This document shows positions 44,154-52,780 of a stretch of DNA of 64,000 nucleotides, piece after piece (the first letter of the stretch is position 1; each line of letters opens with the position of its first letter). This DNA comes from Bacteroidota bacterium. Lineage in GTDB: Bacteria > Bacteroidota > Bacteroidia > Bacteroidales > Dysgonomonadaceae. The stretch covers positions 62,001 to 126,000 of the forward strand of contig JAFADY010000020.1 in assembly GCA_023424395.1 (NCBI GenBank), in the 5' to 3' direction. Under the pieces are notes generated by a model, which did no database searches, was not told the origin of the DNA, and saw only the letters and a list, made by a program, of their open reading frames with translations. A program made the translations under genes and the position numbers.

Positions 44154-45716
44154 TTAAAAGGGTAAATCGTGTTTGTTGTTTTCATTTGAAAAATCGCTCG
44201 ACGAAACGGGCGGTTCCGATGAAGAGGTTTTTTTAGCGTTTTTATTCATTTTAGAACCGAATTCCACATAATTTTGTGCTTCTCCATTTTTCCTGCTCAC
44301 AGATTTTTCGTCCATATTCTGGAAGCGGGCGTAATCGTTATCAAAATGGAGCCTCGCGTCTCCGGTTGGGCCATTTCTGTGCTTGGCAACAATAATTTCT
44401 GCGACACCTATGAGCGAATTCCCTTTTTCGTCTTCCGTAATCCGATAATATTCCGGCCGGTGGATAAAGCAAACGATATCGGCATCCTGCTCAATCGCTC
44501 CCGATTCGCGCAGGTCGGCAAGCTGCGGCCGTTTACCTTCCGTTCCCTGACGGGTTTCAACGCCCCTATTCAACTGCGACAAAGCGATAATGGGAATGTT
44601 CAACTCCTTAGCCAAACCTTTTAGTGAACGTGAGATCATACTTACTTCCTGTTCGCGGCTACCGAAGCTCATACCGCTGGCGTTCATCAGTTGCAGATAA
44701 TCAATAATAATGATTTCCACTTTGCGTTCCCTGACCAGCCTCCGCGCCTTTGTCCGTAGTTCGAAAACCGATAAACTCGGCGTATCGTCTATGTAGATGG
44801 GAGCGTCGTACAATAATTTTTGTCGGTCGTTTAGCCTTTCCCACTCGTGTTCGTCCAAACGCCCGCTTTTGATGGCTTCGCCCCTGATTTGGCAAACATT
44901 CACCAAAAAACGGTTCACCAATTGCACATTCGACATTTCGAGGGAAAAAATACCAACCGGTACTTTCTTATCTACAGCCATATTTTTTGCCATCGACAAC
45001 ACAAAGGCGGTTTTTCCCATAGCTGGACGCGCGGCGATAATGATCAGATCCGACTTCTGCCAACCCGATGTTAAATGGTCTAATTCCTTGAATTTTGTAG
45101 GCACTCCACTCATTCCTTCGGGCCGATTGGCGGCAATTTGAATGTTGCGGAGTGCTTCTTTAATGACCGGATTGATCTGAATAACGTCTTTCTTTACGTT
45201 TCGCTGCGAAATTTCAAAGAGGCGTCCTTCGGTTTCCTGCATCAAATCGTCCACATCGATGGTTTCGTCGAAGGCTTGCTGCGTAACATCGGATGAAAAA
45301 GAGATAAGTTCGCGCGCCAGATATTTTTGGGCGATTATCCTCGCGTGATATTCGATATGCGCCGCCGACGCTACTTTCTCCGACAATTCGGCTATGTAAA
45401 CGGCACCGCCTGCGGGTGCCAGTTCGCCTTTCCGTTTCAGTTCCTCTACAACGGTTAAAACGTCTACCGGTTTCTGTTGCAACGCCAAATCTTGTATGGC
45501 GCCGAATATCATATTGTGAATGGGATTGTAGAAACTTTCGGGTTTTAAAATATCGCTGATGATGGAGTAAGCGTCTTTCTCCAGCATTAAGGCTCCCAAT
45601 ACTGCTTCCTCCAATTCCTGCGCCTGTGGCGGTAACTTACCTATCTCGGGAACTACAACCGATTTTTCTACTATTTTTGTGTTGCTTCGCGTACGTTTTT
45701 TTTCCATTTTTTTCAC
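44154..45716 (-). CDS. dnaB: replicative DNA helicase DnaB
   Basis: A 520-residue hexameric helicase that unwinds DNA at the replication fork. The N-terminal helical domain begins LPPQAQELEEAVLGALMLEK. The RecA-like domain has the Walker A AARPAMGKTAFVLSMAKN, Walker B IIIIDYLQLM, the GFSREQEVSxISRSLK-type segment (SREQEVSMISRSLKGLAKEL), and ALSQLNRGVETR with the arginine finger region. A basic leader (KKRTRSNTK) and an Asn/Ser-rich tail are extra. No inteins are present. A second in-frame ATG three codons in is an equally good start. Confidence 0.96.
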   Translation of the reverse strand: MKKMEKKRTRSNTKIVEKSVVVPEIGKLPPQAQELEEAVLGALMLEKDAYSIISDILKPESFYNPIHNMIFGAIQDLALQQKPVDVLTVVEELKRKGELAPAGGAVYIAELSEKVASAAHIEYHARIIAQKYLARELISFSSDVTQQAFDETIDVDDLMQETEGRLFEISQRNVKKDVIQINPVIKEALRNIQIAANRPEGMSGVPTKFKELDHLTSGWQKSDLIIIAARPAMGKTAFVLSMAKNMAVDKKVPVGIFSLEMSNVQLVNRFLVNVCQIRGEAIKSGRLDEHEWERLNDRQKLLYDAPIYIDDTPSLSVFELRTKARRLVRERKVEIIIIDYLQLMNASGMSFGSREQEVSMISRSLKGLAKELNIPIIALSQLNRGVETRQGTEGKRPQLADLRESGAIEQDADIVCFIHRPEYYRITEDEKGNSLIGVAEIIVAKHRNGPTGDARLHFDNDYARFQNMDEKSVSRKNGEAQNYVEFGSKMNKNAKKTSSSEPPVSSSDFSNENNKHDLPF

Positions 45717-46068
45717 TCAACAAAGTTTCAAAATTACAACCCCTCACCCGAAGAATCTATAAAAGTACGTTTTTTTTATTAACAAGTTTTCAAAGCGCTA
45801 ACGATCAGGGATAAGGCTCGCGCTGCGGAGCAGGGTGCGCAGCAAAGTAAAATTTTGCCTGCGGCGAACGAAGGAGCCTGGAGAATTGCCTGTGTGTTTT
45901 TTCTTCTTTACCAATATGTGGAGAGAGTTTACCCGTGTACATTTTTTCCTTTCGCTACTTAACGGGAAAATTGCCTGTCAACGTGTTTCCCTTTGCCGAG
46001 ATATCTGCCTGAGGCACACACCGATCATAGATCGGCGCGAGCAGGGGAATCGTTCGGAATTATTTGGT
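45717..46068. other. 352-bp noncoding gap with small hairpins
   Basis: I see no convincing gene. The gap holds a GC-rich stretch with short palindromes (CCGATCATAGATCGG at 46020-46034; GCCTGAGGC near 46006), four scattered TGCCTG motifs, and a GCTAACG near 45798 that matches one side of an attC-like core. On the minus strand a TAATTTTG box at 45729-45736 may be the dnaB -7 element. It could be a decayed recombination site beside the AT-rich island. Confidence 0.4.
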
Positions 46069-46843
46069 TTAAATATTTCCCTTGTGTATCAGAAAATCTC
46101 TTACATTTTTTTGATTTATTAAATCATCTATATAACTTTCTATATCATCAACAGAGAGAACTTGCTCAGATTTTAATTGTAGAGACCTTATTGTACCATC
46201 TTTTTGCGGTGTAATGAGTATAATTCTTCCGTGTTTGAGATTAAATAATCTCATATTCACTATTGCATATTCATTCCTGTCTGCGGTAAGGAAAGCCACA
46301 TAATCCACTTCTCCATTTTTTGTCTTAACAAATCCTTGTCCGATATAATCTGGATTGTTTCTGGAAATCATCTGATTTTTAGAATGAGAATAATTAATCG
46401 TGTCTATTTCGATGTCTGTTAACACCATAATAGTAAAGAATATTTCATTTTTTTTACCCTTAGGTATGTATTGTTTTATTAGTTCATTTTTATTTACGGC
46501 AAAGAACGTACAATACACATTATTACCAGAATTCTCAATGCGTCTATAAAAACTTCCTATTCCAATCCCTTGAAAAGTATTTTCGCCCAACAAACTGTAT
46601 TTAGGAACTGGAAATACACCAAATCGGAATGGTTTAGAATTAATACCTTTAGTATCTTCAATATCCCTATACAGCATTTCATAATCCCAAGTTGAGGAAT
46701 CTTGTCTATTTATTAAATGTTGCCTTTCTTTTTTGTGGTTCCAATTACTTATAGTGTCGTTGCTTATAGTGTCTTGTGCATAAATATTCAGACTTAGTGT
46801 AAGAAATAGAAACAGAGTGAAAATGTTTTTTTTTCGTTTTCAT
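46069..46843 (-). pseudogene. secreted protein of unknown function, broken or phase-varied at an A9 run
   Basis: The long minus-strand frame ends at 46069 and covers the last 202 codons from the Met at 46677, but the same frame is open upstream and reads NIFTLFLFLTLSLNIYAQDT, a clear signal peptide with cleavage after YA. The only upstream ATG (46843, MKTKK) is one frame off. Shortening the run of nine As at 46826-46834 by one base joins the two into a 257-residue exported protein. The body (TFFAVNKNELIKQYIPKGKK-like segments) is AT-rich and I do not recognise it. Decay, sequence error or phase variation are all possible. Confidence 0.65.
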
Positions 46844-46888
46844 TTTTTCGTTTTTTATTAATCTACATATGGTAGTGTTTTTTGCTGA

Positions 46889-47023
46889 CGCCTAACGTTC
46901 CGGCGCTTGGCGAGGTTGCGAGCTACGGAACTGATTATTTTCTGTTAAAGATAAAATTTCTCGCGAAACGTAAACGTGAATTTACCATATAATTCGCAAT
47001 CTTGCCAAACGCCTGTTGTAGGC
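46889..47023 (-). repeat. attC-like site (integron cassette-type recombination site)
   Basis: On the minus strand, GCCTACAAC (47023-47015) begins the site and GTTAGGC (46896-46890) ends it, matching the outer core motifs of attC (R'' and R', the latter GTTRRRY). Between them, GGCGTTTGGCAAGATTGCGA (47013-46994) and TCGCAACCTCGCCAAGCGCC (46921-46902) are inverted repeats with 16 of 20 pairs. The total of 135 bases is within attC range. It lies directly 3' of the AT-rich ATPase gene, and a GTTGTAGGC core also lies just upstream of that gene. No integrase is in the window, so this is a structural inference. Confidence 0.45.
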
Positions 47024-47029
47024 TGGCTT

Positions 47030-49168
47030 TTATTCCCAACCAGTAAAAAAGTCTTTACCTTTTTCGGTCAATTTATATTTGTACGGTTTACCTTCTTCTT
47101 TTTCTCTTTTAACTAATTCGTGTTTTTCGTCAAGCTTTTTTGCTCTCCAACCTATTAATTGCCCTGAATAATCTACTTCTTGTGCTATTTCCTTCGCGTA
47201 TAATTCATCATCAGAATGTTGAAGTTCTTGCAATATTTTAACCTCTGGTAAAGGAAGCATTTTAGAAGTGTCAATTTTACCAATTAAATTTATGACATCT
47301 TCAGCTAATGTTTCAATAATTACATTACTGTGACAAGAGTTACATTTAAAGTTATTGAATTCTAAAAACTTTAAATCTTGGATGTCAAATTGTTTTTGAC
47401 AATCAATATTAGTACAAATTATCCTTTTTGCATTTGATAAAAATTCGGTTATTAATTTATTGTAATTAAATGGTCTTTCAATAAAGTATTTTCTATACTT
47501 TGCACCTTTTGGTTTTCCCCAAAATATATTTTCTTTTTTGCACAATCCATAGTTTAATGAATAAATTGAGACAGGTGTGCCATCTTTATCGCTTAAATCA
47601 TTGTATTTACTAATAAAAAAATTTAACTCTAAAGTTTTCAAAAATTCTTCAAATCTTGGGTCAAAGTGAAAATGACTACTAAATGGCTCATTTGTTAAAT
47701 ATATTGAGCCTTTTAAGTCTTTAACAGTAATTCTTCTTTTTATATCTTTTGATTTCTCAATAAATGAATTTAAAAGATTTTTTAATTGTAAAACAGAAAC
47801 TTTTTCATCTAGTGAAATTAATGAATGAGTGGTAGTTTGAAAAAATGAATAAATTTTTTCATCATAATATTTCTGTGAAGCAGATTCTATATCTGTTTTT
47901 GTAATTTTATTATTATAAATTATTCGACTTTGATAGCAATAAGATAAGATATAGCCTAAAATTCGTGGCACATTCATTGATGCATTAAAAAGAATTTCAT
48001 AATAATCTTCCATACTATTTTTGGAAGTATCGAAAAATAATTCAATATCATCTCCAACAAACTTATTAATTCTTTTTTCTAATATTTTTTTTGTGAAACC
48101 TATTGCATTAGATTCCATTTTATCTCTATCAAATTCCGAATATAAATTATAAAAATCTAAATTAATAGTGTCAATTTTACCTGGGTCAATTTTACCATAG
48201 TATATTCTATTTGGATAAGCAGCAACTTTGAATTTAATAAATTCTTCGGACCAATTATTTAATGGTGCTAATATTACATCTACAAATGTTACAATAGAGT
48301 TGTCATCAATTTCTGAAAAATCATCTAATAAAATATAAAGATGTCTAATTTTAAGTAAGGATAATGTTTCTTTTATTCCAGTAATTATCTCTTTAATTTG
48401 AAAAACTTTTAGAAATACAGTTGAAAAATTATCTTCTGCTTCAGATGAGTTTTTCTCATTTTTCTTCCATTCTAAACCTGAATCTGTTTTTGCACCAGCT
48501 TTTATTCCGTCTTTTTCGATTCCACCATCAGCTCCAAAACCTTTTAATGAAATATTTCTCTCTTTAGATTTTTCTTCACTTTCCTTTTTTGCAGTGTTAA
48601 TAGTTTGAAGAATTGGAATTTCTATTTTTTCAAGATATTTATTATCTTCTATATTATTCTTTAATTCTGCTAATTTTTCCTTAACAGCTTCAACTTGAGT
48701 TACACCGAATAATTCCAATAATTTGTCAACTTTTGAGTCAAATTTTTTTGTAACCTCATTAATAATGGTTGATAGTACTGTTTGAATAAAAGAACGTTCT
48801 ATTAAATATTTTTCAACTATATCAGCAGGTAGTAATTTTTCTACTTCACTAATTCTTGAGAGTTTTGTTTGTGATGATTCATAGATAGTTTTAACATCTA
48901 AATAACAAGGTAAATATCCTTTTTTATCACGAAGTTCTTGTTCAAGTCTTAAAAATATTGTTGATTTTCCAGTACCCTTACGTCCAATTAAAAAAGTTGT
49001 ATTTTCTTTTAATGACTTTTTTAAAATATAATCATTTGGAAGTAAGTCAGTATATAACTCCTTTAAAAGATTTCTTCCTTTTTCATCAATTAAATCTGCT
49101 CTTCTGTATTTCTTTAAAGATTCTACAGCTTCGAAAAAACCATTTGATTGTTTCTGATTATATTCCAT
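47030..49168 (-). CDS. P-loop ATPase with zinc ribbon and winged helix (Sll1717-like)
   Basis: A 712-residue cytosolic protein in a strongly AT-rich gene. The Walker A is LIGRKGTGKST (60-70), resembling the Sll1717-type P-loop ATPases, and the Walker B region is LYILLDDFSEIDDNSIVTFV. A charged insert (about 180-250) separates them. The C-terminal part holds a zinc-ribbon-like pair (CTNIDCQKQF and FKCNSCHSNV) and then a winged-helix segment (LPEVKILQELQHSDDELYAK to YKLTEKGKDF). This ATPase-sensor-DNA-binding layout suits a regulator or a defence protein. It stands alone between attC-like sequences. No toxin or nuclease domain is visible, so an anti-phage role is only a guess. Confidence 0.75.
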   Translation of the reverse strand: MEYNQKQSNGFFEAVESLKKYRRADLIDEKGRNLLKELYTDLLPNDYILKKSLKENTTFLIGRKGTGKSTIFLRLEQELRDKKGYLPCYLDVKTIYESSQTKLSRISEVEKLLPADIVEKYLIERSFIQTVLSTIINEVTKKFDSKVDKLLELFGVTQVEAVKEKLAELKNNIEDNKYLEKIEIPILQTINTAKKESEEKSKERNISLKGFGADGGIEKDGIKAGAKTDSGLEWKKNEKNSSEAEDNFSTVFLKVFQIKEIITGIKETLSLLKIRHLYILLDDFSEIDDNSIVTFVDVILAPLNNWSEEFIKFKVAAYPNRIYYGKIDPGKIDTINLDFYNLYSEFDRDKMESNAIGFTKKILEKRINKFVGDDIELFFDTSKNSMEDYYEILFNASMNVPRILGYILSYCYQSRIIYNNKITKTDIESASQKYYDEKIYSFFQTTTHSLISLDEKVSVLQLKNLLNSFIEKSKDIKRRITVKDLKGSIYLTNEPFSSHFHFDPRFEEFLKTLELNFFISKYNDLSDKDGTPVSIYSLNYGLCKKENIFWGKPKGAKYRKYFIERPFNYNKLITEFLSNAKRIICTNIDCQKQFDIQDLKFLEFNNFKCNSCHSNVIIETLAEDVINLIGKIDTSKMLPLPEVKILQELQHSDDELYAKEIAQEVDYSGQLIGWRAKKLDEKHELVKREKEEGKPYKYKLTEKGKDFFTGWE

Positions 49169-49191
49169 ATTTTACGATTTTTTTTAAGCTT

Positions 49192-49261
49192 GCCTACAAC
49201 GTGTCATTTACGCAACTCAACATTCGTAAAACCACCTTAATCAATAGGTATATACGAATGT
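49192..49261. other. GCCTACAAC core and 9-bp inverted repeat upstream of the ATPase gene
   Basis: GCCTACAAC at 49192-49200 is the inverse of GTTGTAGGC at 47015-47023, so the ATPase gene is bounded by matching 9-base motifs. ACATTCGTA (49220-49228) and TACGAATGT (49253-49261) form a perfect inverted repeat. Together they may be the remains of a second attC-like site. Confidence 0.4.
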
Positions 49262-49311
49262 TTATCTCGTTCACAAAGATATTATTAATTTTGTTTTTAT
49301 GTTCTTTTTAA

Positions 49312-49440
49312 CTCCGCTTTTTAAAGCGGAGAATTTAACCCGGCGCAATCATCGGCTTTAGCCGTGAGTATTCGGGACTAAAGTCCGGATTAACAGAGTG
49401 CTCTTCGTCTCCGCCTAAAGGACGGAGTTAATGCTTTCCG
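49312..49440 (+). repeat. gene-less, permuted copy of the RAYT repeat
   Basis: Hairpins CTCCGCTTTTTAAAGCGGAG (49312-49331), CGGCTTTAGCCG (49353-49364), CGGGACTAAAGTCCGG (49373-49388 approximately) and CTCCGCCTAAAGGACGGAG (49409-49427, followed by TTAAT) use the same building blocks as the repeats around the 16-kb transposase. The order corresponds to the end of one repeat unit joined to the start of the next, without the gene between. Confidence 0.7.
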
Positions 49441-49470
49441 TAACTCCTTCGACTCAAAATGCATTCCCCT

Positions 49471-51027
49471 TTAATTCACCGCCAAATGCTCTCTATACCC
49501 TTCCACATAAATAGCCGATAACGGACGGGCGGGACAAATATATTCGCACGCGCCGCAACCAATACACTTGTCTTTATTCACAACCGGAACAAGGCGCAAA
49601 TTTACCGTATTGGTATCGGCATCGGGGCCGGTAGGTTCAATGTAAGCGGCTCCGCCGTCGCGATACTCGCGGGTGATGGCGTCGGTAGGGCAAATGCGCC
49701 AACAGCCGTCGCAATTCACATCGTCTTTCACCACAATACAGTTTTCGCGCACATAAACGGCGTGTCCCATGGCCACTTTGGTTTTATTTTCGGGCAATAG
49801 TTTTTGAATGGCATCGGTAGGACACACATCGGTACAGGCAGTGCAGGTGGTGCGGCAATAACCTTTTTCGAACGAGAGCGTAGGCTGCATAATCGCCGTC
49901 CATCCGTACTCGTTTACCGATGGGCGAATGATTTTATCGGGACATTGCGCCACGCACAGCAAACACGCTGTACATTTATCGTTCAGATTACCGTGGCTGC
50001 CCGATCCGGGAGGCGACACGGGAACCGAGCGTTCTGAACGGTCTTTGCGAATGGCGGGATATTTGATCATGCTGCGTTTGTTCTCCTGCGCCTTCAGTTG
50101 CGCGGCAGTTCCGGCAATGAGCAGCGAAGTAGCAAAGAACTGACGGCGCGAATTATCGGCGGGAGCGGCATCGGTTGTAACGGCAACAGGCGCTTTCTTT
50201 TCGGGAAGCCTACGCGTATAGAAAATGCTGTTATCGCGGCACGAATCAATGCAGTCGAAGCACGCCACACAGCGCGAGTGATCTACCATGTGGTTCTTGA
50301 AATCGATACACGAAGCTTTGCAATCGCGTGTGCATCTTCCGCACTTGGTGCAAGTGGCAGGATCGATCTGAATCTTCAGAAAAGAGAATTTGCTCAGGTA
50401 ACCGATAATGGTTCCCACGGGGCATATCGTGTTGCAGTACGTGCGTCCGTTTCGCCACGCCAAATATCCGATGATGAACAGGGTAAGAATAGCCAACCCG
50501 AACGAAACGCCCGCCTTCATCCACACTTCGGTGGTGGAAAAGGTATAATTGGAATCTCCGAGTGCGTTTACGAATAAATTGTTTACGCCGTTGTAAACCG
50601 GGGCGAGCAATTCGGCCACCATGCGTCCGTAGGCGGCGTATGGATCGAGTAGGGCGGGAATAATGGCGATTCCGGCAATGATCCCCACGATGAAAATTCC
50701 GAGTATCACCCATCGAAGGACGGTTTTCGCGCTCGAGTACGTGTATTTGCGTTTCTTGCGCGGTTTTATCTTTCGGGCGAAGAACGCTACCACGTCCTGA
50801 AAAATTCCCGTGGGACAAATAACGGAGCAATACACCCGCCCGAAAATCAACGTGAGCAAAACGAGCGCGACAAGCACCACTACATTGAGCGCGAGCAACG
50901 CGGGAACGAATTGCCACTCGGCCGTGAAGGCGAAATATTTGTGCAACACGCCCGAAATATCGAGGAATAATAACGTTATAAGAATGCCGAAAATAACGGC
51001 AAGGGCTACTCTTATTTTTCTTAACAT
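49471..51027 (-). CDS. NapH/CcoG-like membrane polyferredoxin (second copy)
   Basis: A 518-residue paralogue of the protein at 76-1629, with the same layout: four membrane segments, YCSVICPTG and YCNTICPVG motifs, a ferredoxin pair (CTKCGRCTRDCKASC and CVACFDCIDSC), a Tat-like linker (RRQFFATSLLIAGTAAQ) and further clusters to the C-terminus (CIGCGACEYICPARP). It should relay electrons at the inner membrane. It lies 3' of the ferredoxin/aldo-keto reductase gene on the same strand, with a 178-base gap, and the two may form one redox system. The matching N-terminus helped set the start of the first copy. Confidence 0.88.
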   Translation of the reverse strand: MLRKIRVALAVIFGILITLLFLDISGVLHKYFAFTAEWQFVPALLALNVVVLVALVLLTLIFGRVYCSVICPTGIFQDVVAFFARKIKPRKKRKYTYSSAKTVLRWVILGIFIVGIIAGIAIIPALLDPYAAYGRMVAELLAPVYNGVNNLFVNALGDSNYTFSTTEVWMKAGVSFGLAILTLFIIGYLAWRNGRTYCNTICPVGTIIGYLSKFSFLKIQIDPATCTKCGRCTRDCKASCIDFKNHMVDHSRCVACFDCIDSCRDNSIFYTRRLPEKKAPVAVTTDAAPADNSRRQFFATSLLIAGTAAQLKAQENKRSMIKYPAIRKDRSERSVPVSPPGSGSHGNLNDKCTACLLCVAQCPDKIIRPSVNEYGWTAIMQPTLSFEKGYCRTTCTACTDVCPTDAIQKLLPENKTKVAMGHAVYVRENCIVVKDDVNCDGCWRICPTDAITREYRDGGAAYIEPTGPDADTNTVNLRLVPVVNKDKCIGCGACEYICPARPLSAIYVEGYREHLAVN

Positions 51028-51205
51028 TGGACTATGGTTATTTATTTTATAATTAGATAATGCCTTCGGCGATATGCTTCGCGATAATAGCTTCGCCGAT
51101 AAACGGGTATCTTTGGTGAATGTTTCAACGAAACTAACTTATCGTGAACGGAGTGAACATTATCATTTTGTTGAAAACGAAAGATATCGCGCGTAGCGTC
51201 CTATC

Positions 51206-52600
51206 TTAAACTTTAATTGTTTTTAATTCCTGAACAAGGTTGTCTATATTGAGTAAATCCGTCGGGATTTTGATGTGCTGCGGACAAGTGGGTTCGCATT
51301 CGCCGCAGTTGATGCAATGGTTCGCCCGTTCCAGTTCGGGGATGGTGCGTTCGTAATCCACCACAAAAGCGCGCGCCTTGCGGTTGAATTCCGCATCGCG
51401 GGGCCCATCCGTATCCGGTACGTTACTGTTCCACGTGGCTTTGTTGTAATAGAGCAGCACTCCCGGTATATCCACGCCGTAAGGACACGGAACGCAATAT
51501 TTGCAATCGGTGCAGGGAATGATCTTGTAGGTGGTGATGATATCGGCTGCGTTTTGCAGCATGACTTTCTGATTATCGGTTACGGGGTCGAGCGGCGAAT
51601 AGGTTTTAATGTTCTCTTTCAAGTGCTCCATCAGTGTCATTCCACTCAACACCACCATAATGTTGGGATACGAACCGGCAAAACGAAATGCCCACTGTGC
51701 GGGAGTATCGCCGGGACGTTCTTCTTCCATCATTTCAATCACGTTGCGACTTACACGGGCCAAACGGCTTCCCAGCAACGGCTCCATGATCATCGTCGGA
51801 ATATTTCTTTCGGCAAGTTGACCGTACATGTATTCCGCGGGGACGCGGCCGTGTTTCCAGTCGAAATAATTCATCTGTATCATCACAAAATCCCAATCCA
51901 CGGGTTCTGCAAGCACTTTATCGAATAACTCTTTGTTTCCGTGAAACGACCATCCCAAGTTGCGGATGCGGCCTTCTTTCTTTTCGTTGAGCAGATAATC
52001 CAGCATGCCCCATTGCTTGTAAATGCGTTCGTACATTTCGTCGCTGCTAAGGCTATGCAGATGGTAGTAATCGAAATAATCTACCTGAAGTTTCTCCATT
52101 TGTTTGTGGTAAGTGGCAATGGCATCTTCTCTCGATTTTACGCTGCCGGGCAGTTTGGTGGCAACGTAAAAACTATCGCGCGGATATTTTTTCAGTAATT
52201 TTCCTGTAACAATTTCCGATTCTCCCTGATGATACATCCATGCCGTGTCGTAATAATTAATGCCGTGTGCCATGGCATAATCAAGCAACTCTTCGGCCTT
52301 TGCTTCATCTATAAAATTTCGCACGCCTTCCGGCGTTTCTCTTTCCACCGTTGGATAGCGCATGGTTCCAAAACCCAGGAGCGAAATTCGGTCGCCGGTT
52401 TTCGAAATGGTGGTGTAGGTCATTTTATCGGTGGGAACGTTGTTGATATCGGGAGTTGGCAAACCGTCGTTATTCTTCGATTTATTGGCGCAACTTCCCA
52501 TGTACAAGCCTACGGGAACAAGCGCCGCTCCCAGTCCCATGTATTTAAGCGCTTTACGTCTTGTAATCTTGTGATGGTTGAATTTCTTGTTTTCGTCCAT
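51206..52600 (-). CDS. Tat-type aldo/keto reductase with C-terminal ferredoxin domain
   Basis: A 464-residue protein. The N-terminus has a twin-arginine signal (HHKITRRKALKYMGLGAALV) and a possible lipobox at SCAN. The aldo/keto reductase barrel follows: LGFGTMRYPTVERE, INYYDTAWMYHQGESE with the catalytic Tyr, the catalytic Lys in ATKLPGSV and the His in YYHLHSL. From about residue 370 come two 4Fe-4S cysteine sets, CTDCKYCVPCPYGVDIPG and CINCGECEPTCPQH. It probably acts outside the inner membrane with the adjacent polyferredoxin. The ATG at 52600 starts the Tat signal; the frame is open 41 codons further upstream, but without family-like sequence. Confidence 0.88.
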   Translation of the reverse strand: MDENKKFNHHKITRRKALKYMGLGAALVPVGLYMGSCANKSKNNDGLPTPDINNVPTDKMTYTTISKTGDRISLLGFGTMRYPTVERETPEGVRNFIDEAKAEELLDYAMAHGINYYDTAWMYHQGESEIVTGKLLKKYPRDSFYVATKLPGSVKSREDAIATYHKQMEKLQVDYFDYYHLHSLSSDEMYERIYKQWGMLDYLLNEKKEGRIRNLGWSFHGNKELFDKVLAEPVDWDFVMIQMNYFDWKHGRVPAEYMYGQLAERNIPTMIMEPLLGSRLARVSRNVIEMMEEERPGDTPAQWAFRFAGSYPNIMVVLSGMTLMEHLKENIKTYSPLDPVTDNQKVMLQNAADIITTYKIIPCTDCKYCVPCPYGVDIPGVLLYYNKATWNSNVPDTDGPRDAEFNRKARAFVVDYERTIPELERANHCINCGECEPTCPQHIKIPTDLLNIDNLVQELKTIKV

Positions 52601-52780
52601 TTTGATATATATTTTAAGTGCAACAGTCAAAAATACAAATAATTCGATGGAAAGTAATATAATGTATCTTAAAATCGACGAACAAGAGGGCAATTTGATA
52701 TTTAAAAAAGGAAATCCCACCAAAACATAGCGTGTAATATATGTTTTGATGGGATAATTTTATAATATTAATTCAAACAA

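Noticed and set aside
45717..46068. small RNA or tRNA gene
   Set aside because: Palindromes are short and no cloverleaf or conserved tRNA boxes can be drawn.
46069..49261. complete integron
   Set aside because: No integrase gene, attI or promoter array is visible; only one attC-like site is convincing.
51028..51205. tandem repeat from the CTTCGCGATA-like phrases
   Set aside because: The three phrases differ too much and are too few to call a repeat.
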